DNA of 6,815 nucleotides from assembly GCA_027858795.1 (NCBI GenBank), contig JAQICF010000033.1, positions 1 through 6,815 on the forward strand, given 5' to 3'. Below are positions 5,529 to 6,815 of the stretch, piece after piece (within the stretch, counting starts at the first letter, position 1; every line of letters begins with the position of its first letter). The notes beneath the pieces were generated by a model that searched no databases, was not told the origin of the DNA, and saw only the letters and a program-made list of their open reading frames with translations. The stretch is from Candidatus Delongbacteria bacterium. GTDB lineage: Bacteria; Delongbacteria; UBA4055. The translations under genes and the position numbers were made by a program.

Positions 5529-6815
5529 TTATTTGGTAAGATAAAATACTTTTTTTAGTTTTATTATCTTACCATCACTATTTTTTACATTTAAAAAGCA
5601 AATATAAGCACCCGTGTTTACAGTTATGCCTTTGCCATCTTTACAATCCCATACAAAATCATTTGATGAAGATGTATAAACCGAGTTTGCAGGAATCGCA
5701 ACTTGCTGACCTTTGATATTATATATTTTAACTGTAAGGTAAATGTAAGCAGAATCAAAGTCGTATGAAATTATAAGATTATCATTATTTCCATCATCAT
5801 TAGGAGTAACTGTTTTTGGATATAGTGAGAAGTCATTTTCATTACTATTTTCAGCAGGATCTTGGAAAACAGAATTCTTAATTGTTGGTGTTGCTGTACT
5901 CACGGAATAAACCCAATTTGATAGCATAGAAGAATTAAATTCAGGATTTATCTTTTCTATAGAAATACCATAGTCATCATCGAAATCTGCATAGAGGATA
6001 CTATCTACAGTAGAATTTAATTTATCAAGTATATATATGCAGTCAGAGTTATTGTTTAAAGCAGGGAATGATCCATTTACACTGATTTTCTCATGTATTG
6101 CAGATGAAAAATCATAGATCAGATCGTTTTCTGCTATTACGAAGAAATCATTAGGTTGTAGTTCAATACTTGGAAATGGTATTAGAACATCTTTGTTTGA
6201 ATCTGTGATGCTAAAATCACCCAGATTCAAGCTATCCTCAGAGATATTTACCACTTCGATCCATTCACATTGAGAATCATCCGGATATTTCATAAATTCA
6301 TTCAGAACGATAGATCTTTCATTGTAAACTACGTATACCAGTACTCTTATTCTGTTATTAATATAGTTATCATCAATATCTGTCTCAAGATCAAAGGTTA
6401 AAGTATCAGTTCCCGAGTTTTCCAGATTCATTGTAAGTGAGAATATAACAGAATCATTTGAAAGAATTGTGGAATTATGATCATATGAACTGTATATTTC
6501 TTCATCGATAAGCGCATTACATCGAAAACCATCACTTGTATTTAAACCTAGATTTCTAACTTTGAGATTAATCTGAAAATCAGTGTTTATCTGTATATTA
6601 TCAGGAATGTTTACTAAAGAGAGTTCTAGGTCATGATCCTCAGGAGAAATAGAATTTCTCTGAGTCGGCGTGCCGAACTGAGTGCAGTACTTCCAATTGT
6701 CAAGATCAAATGAATTCAATTCAGGACTAATCTTTTCAATACTTCTATCGTCATCTTCATTAAAATTGACATAAGAAATGCTATCCAAAGCTGTTTTATC
6801 TTTAGTAAGAAGATA
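5529..6815 (-). CDS. Secreted multidomain protein with lamin-tail repeats and FlgD-like C-terminal domain (5' part outside the window)
   Basis: The frame stays open to the window edge, so this is the last 428 residues of a longer protein; the TTG at 6788 is an internal codon, not a start. Domains in window numbering: the end of a lamin-tail domain (1-55), a CARDB-like beta-sandwich (about 62-166), a complete lamin-tail domain (about 167-316, starting IVLNEFMKYP...EWIEVVN), and a FlgD-like/CHU_C-like domain (about 327-428, with TPNDDGNND, VKIYNIKGQQV, FVWDCKDGKG, NTGAY). Such C-terminal domains mark secreted, often cell-surface, proteins in FCB bacteria. The catalytic or binding part, if any, lies outside the window, so function is unknown. 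It converges on the lipoprotein gene with two bases between stop codons. Confidence 0.85.
   Translation of the reverse strand, partial: YLLTKDKTALDSISYVNFNEDDDRSIEKISPELNSFDLDNWKYCTQFGTPTQRNSISPEDHDLELSLVNIPDNIQINTDFQINLKVRNLGLNTSDGFRCNALIDEEIYSSYDHNSTILSNDSVIFSLTMNLENSGTDTLTFDLETDIDDNYINNRIRVLVYVVYNERSIVLNEFMKYPDDSQCEWIEVVNISEDSLNLGDFSITDSNKDVLIPFPSIELQPNDFFVIAENDLIYDFSSAIHEKISVNGSFPALNNNSDCIYILDKLNSTVDSILYADFDDDYGISIEKINPEFNSSMLSNWVYSVSTATPTIKNSVFQDPAENSNENDFSLYPKTVTPNDDGNNDNLIISYDFDSAYIYLTVKIYNIKGQQVAIPANSVYTSSSNDFVWDCKDGKGITVNTGAYICFLNVKNSDGKIIKLKKVFYLTK
5535..5573. terminator. Inverted repeat at the convergent gene ends, possible terminator
   Basis: GGTAAGATAA (5535-5544) is exactly complementary to TTATCTTACC (5564-5573), with a T-rich loop. 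On the plus strand a run of six T residues follows eight bases later (from 5580), so it might end the receptor-lipoprotein transcript. The minus side lacks a T-tract. It lies wholly inside the last codons of the minus-strand gene. Confidence 0.4.
5940..6785 (-). repeat. Duplicated lamin-tail domain segment within the secreted protein gene
   Basis: Codons for residues 1-55 (window end) and about 260-315 encode clearly related segments, each with DSI, SIEKI, PE, NS, NW and TPT in the same spacing. I count 27 identities in 55 aligned residues without gaps. The DNA is also alike, for example TTCAGGA near 5940 and 6719 and GCATAGAGGATACTATC versus ACATAAGAAATGCTATC. This is an old tandem domain duplication rather than a recent repeat. 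Confidence 0.75.

Noticed and set aside
6780..6788. TTG at 6788 as the start of the lamin-tail protein
   Set aside because: The frame is open upstream to the window edge, and upstream residues (YLLTKDKTA) align with the second copy of the same domain, so the codon is internal.

Overview
The window is AT-rich bacterial chromosome (roughly 30% GC by eye). The gene content points to the Fibrobacteres-Chlorobi-Bacteroidetes (FCB) superphylum: a TonB-dependent receptor with an N-terminal carboxypeptidase-regulatory-like domain, a surface-type lipoprotein, and a secreted lamin-tail protein ending in a FlgD-like/CHU_C-like domain. Shine-Dalgarno sequences are clear at yajC and at the receptor, which is unusual for Bacteroidota proper. 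A low-GC candidate FCB phylum such as Delongbacteria or Cloacimonadota is therefore possible, but this is a weak inference.

Layout. Positions 1-230 hold a promoter, tRNA-Val(TAC), tRNA-Asp(GTC) and a strong intrinsic terminator. Positions 254-1201 hold a second promoter, yajC (Sec translocase accessory protein) and def (peptide deformylase, GTG start), ending in a bidirectional terminator. That terminator also serves the converging cpdA-like class III phosphodiesterase on the minus strand (1199-1927). Positions 1928-2203 are a divergent intergenic region whose right half is a compact cobalamin riboswitch. Downstream on the plus strand are a BtuB-like TonB-dependent receptor (TTG start, 2204-4438) and, 17 bases later, a lipoprotein predicted to fold as a seven-bladed beta-propeller (4456-5526). 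From 5529 to the window edge a minus-strand gene encodes the C-terminal part of a large secreted protein with repeated lamin-tail domains.

The most coherent system is the vitamin B12 uptake module at 2085-5526. The riboswitch senses cobalamin, the receptor imports it through the outer membrane, and the propeller lipoprotein is the probable surface cobalamin-binding partner, by analogy with BtuG of Bacteroides. The riboswitch lacks the large peripheral module of classical class I elements. A second, terminator-like hairpin sits inside the first codons of the receptor gene. No CRISPR array, insertion sequence or phage gene is visible.
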